The notes below the pieces were generated by a model that was given only the letters and a program-made list of their open reading frames with translations, searched no databases and had not been told where the DNA came from. The position numbers and the translations under genes are program-made. Shown one piece after another: positions 12,990 through 14,542 of a stretch of DNA of 14,542 bases (the first letter of the stretch is position 1; each line of letters begins with the position of its first letter). This DNA comes from Merdivivens faecigallinarum. GTDB lineage: Bacteria; Bacteroidota; Bacteroidia; Bacteroidales; UBA932. The stretch is taken from positions 1-14,542 of the forward strand of contig JADILY010000002.1 in assembly GCA_017695055.1 (NCBI GenBank), given 5' to 3'.

Positions 12990-14542
12990 ATGAAATTAAA
13001 ACCATTCGGACGCATTCTGATATGCGTTGTAACGGCTGTTGCCGCCATGGCGGTGACACATTCATGCTTCGATGATTCCGATTTGAGAAATTCTATCGAT
13101 GACCTGAACAATAGGGTGCAGGCCCTTGAAGATTTCCAGAAAAAAGTGCAATCCGATATAAACTCTTTACAGGAGTTGATTCAGAAAATCCAGTCCAAGG
13201 TAACCGTGGACAGGGTCGAGACGAATACCGACGGGAGCTATACGATTTATTTTTCTGACAATACCGAAGTTACGATCCGTAACGGCAAGGACGGAAAAGA
13301 CGGTCAGGATGGACTTACCCCTCCTACGATAATCGTAATGCTGGGTGAAGACGACGTATATTACTGGGGCTACCAATATCCGGACGGGAGCAAGGAACTC
13401 ATCCTTGACGAAACCGGTAAACCTATTCCTGTGACCGGTACCGCCCCTCAGGTGAGGATAAATTCTGAGAACGGCAATTGGGAAATTTCGACCGACGGAG
13501 GTAAGACCTGGACTGATACCGGAATGCCTTCTGCCGGAGAAGGTGATTCGATGTTTGCGGACGTAACCGAGGATGAGGATTATATATATATTACCCTGCA
13601 AGGGGAGGAAGAGCCATTGATAATACCGAAATCCAAGGAAGTAGTGTTCGAATTCACGGATGCCCCCGAGGTGTCGGAATTCGTTCCTGGCGAAAGGAAG
13701 GAGTTCTCTTTCAGGATGAGCGGTGCGGAAGATTATGTGATTTCAAAGCCTGACGGCTGGCGTGCCTCGATAGAAGACGGTATGTTCGTGATTACTGCTC
13801 CGGCGGCAGAAAACACCTATGCTGAAAGGGAAGGTTCGGTAAGCGTAATCCTGATAGCTTCCAACGGCCAGAGCTTCCATGCGGAGCAGAAGGTCGCAGT
13901 TTGCGCCTTCAGTTTAAGTTCCATCGATTTGTGGAAAAATACGGCTACGGTGTCGGCATATTACAATTTCGCTGAGGACGGAATGTCGCTGTATTACAGA
14001 GTGAAAGGTGCATCCGAGTGGATTGCTGCCGAGAAGGACGGCAATGCGTTCGTGATGGCTCCGGCATGGGATAAAGCCAAAAACGATGCCGGCCTGGATA
14101 TATACAGCCTTAAGGAAGGCACAGGTGTATTTGCCGGAAAGACCTATGAGTTTGAGTTCCGTACGGGCTCGTCCGAAGTGACGGCGGCCAGCGAATTCAC
14201 TACTGCCGTAGGGGATACCATTCCTAACGGCAACATGTCCGGCTGGTCTGAGAAAATGGTTTCAACTAAAAATGTGCCTTATCCAAATGCTGCCGGCCAG
14301 AGCTTCTGGGACAGCGGTAACAACAGCATGATATCGACTCTTTGCCAGCAGGATCCTGACAATCCGGGCGTAGCGATGCTGTCGGCGAATTTCATGTTTA
14401 TAGCCTTTACTCCTGGTAATATGTATACAGGTGACTTTGCCATGGCCACCATAACAGGCACTGCAAGTTTCGGCAAGGTCTATGATTGGACCGCAAGGCC
14501 TAAGGCTCTGAAAGTGGATTACAAGGCTACCGTAGGTACAAT
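12990..14542 (+). CDS. Surface lipoprotein with DUF4988 coiled-coil region and PCMD domain (3' truncated by window edge)
   Basis: Open from the ATG at 12990 to the window end; 517 residues are visible and no stop is reached. A signal peptide ends in a lipobox-like VTHSC with Cys26, followed by FDDSD, an acidic stretch like the Bacteroidota surface-export signal. Residues about 31-70 are a heptad coiled coil (LRNSIDDLNNRVQALEDF), then a strand pair and NGKDGKDGQDG at 98-108, a short collagen-like linker. Residues about 117-170, with YYWGYQYPDG and NWEISTDGGKTWTDTG, match the usual DUF4988 pattern. Several Ig-like beta modules follow, and from about 411 (IPNGNMSGWSE) the sequence resembles the PCMD (putative carbohydrate metabolism) domain seen in surface lipoproteins of polysaccharide loci. 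A role in binding an extracellular glycan or protein is plausible by family. It is divergent from an AraC-family gene with a shared candidate operator. Confidence 0.88.
   Translation, partial: MKLKPFGRILICVVTAVAAMAVTHSCFDDSDLRNSIDDLNNRVQALEDFQKKVQSDINSLQELIQKIQSKVTVDRVETNTDGSYTIYFSDNTEVTIRNGKDGKDGQDGLTPPTIIVMLGEDDVYYWGYQYPDGSKELILDETGKPIPVTGTAPQVRINSENGNWEISTDGGKTWTDTGMPSAGEGDSMFADVTEDEDYIYITLQGEEEPLIIPKSKEVVFEFTDAPEVSEFVPGERKEFSFRMSGAEDYVISKPDGWRASIEDGMFVITAPAAENTYAEREGSVSVILIASNGQSFHAEQKVAVCAFSLSSIDLWKNTATVSAYYNFAEDGMSLYYRVKGASEWIAAEKDGNAFVMAPAWDKAKNDAGLDIYSLKEGTGVFAGKTYEFEFRTGSSEVTAASEFTTAVGDTIPNGNMSGWSEKMVSTKNVPYPNAAGQSFWDSGNNSMISTLCQQDPDNPGVAMLSANFMFIAFTPGNMYTGDFAMATITGTASFGKVYDWTARPKALKVDYKATVGT

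Noticed and set aside
13577..13592. TATATATATAT run
   Set aside because: It is in frame within the lipoprotein gene, coding Asp-Tyr-Ile-Tyr-Ile-Thr, a normal beta strand.
1..14542. CRISPR arrays, insertion sequences, tRNA or rRNA genes, phage genes
   Set aside because: None of their repeat, terminal-inverted-repeat, cloverleaf or protein signatures was seen in reading both strands.

Overview
The window is a bacterial chromosome segment of roughly even GC content from a member of the Bacteroidota, most likely a gut or oral Bacteroidales. The evidence is: TAnnTTTG-type -7 promoter boxes in front of several genes with no Shine-Dalgarno sites; a C-terminal sorting domain of the type IX secretion system (T9SS) and a PorV/PorQ-like outer-membrane protein; a DUF4988/PCMD-type surface lipoprotein; and an exported choloylglycine-hydrolase-family enzyme typical of gut Bacteroidota. 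Species cannot be fixed from the sequence. Coding density is high, no intergenic stretch exceeds about 130 bases, and there are no RNA genes, insertion sequences, phage genes or CRISPR arrays.

Layout. (1) 1-408 (+): tail of a sensor histidine kinase, cut by the window edge. It converges, with a 3-base gap, on 412-2649 (-), a Pit-type phosphate transporter with a PhoU-like C-terminal tail; together they suggest a phosphate-sensing and uptake locus. (2) 2772-4626 (+): two-gene operon of a YdfG-like short-chain dehydrogenase/reductase and an exported choloylglycine hydrolase/penicillin acylase family enzyme. (3) 4753-8462 (+): two-gene operon of a subtilisin-family protease with a T9SS sorting domain and a PorV-like beta-barrel protein, closed by a strong intrinsic terminator at 8479-8518. 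(4) 8553-9575 (+): low-specificity threonine aldolase. (5) 9635-12029 (+): tightly packed operon of a divergent ThiD-like kinase, a 12-helix MFS transporter and a stand-alone PAS-domain protein. (6) 11995-12864 (-): AraC-family regulator whose 3' end overlaps the PAS gene by 35 bases. (7) 12990-end (+): start of a DUF4988/PCMD surface lipoprotein, divergent from the AraC gene.

The most interesting points are: a direct repeat (TT-N-TGATATT-N4-GCGG, copies 21 bp apart) in the AraC/lipoprotein intergenic region that has the geometry of an AraC-type operator; a secreted protease that carries both a lipobox and a T9SS sorting domain and is co-encoded with a putative T9SS shuttle-like protein; and the ThiD-like kinase/MFS/PAS operon, in which the kinase has lost conserved ThiD motif residues, so its substrate may not be the standard one. 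No wholly new machine is proven here; these are candidates with stated tests.
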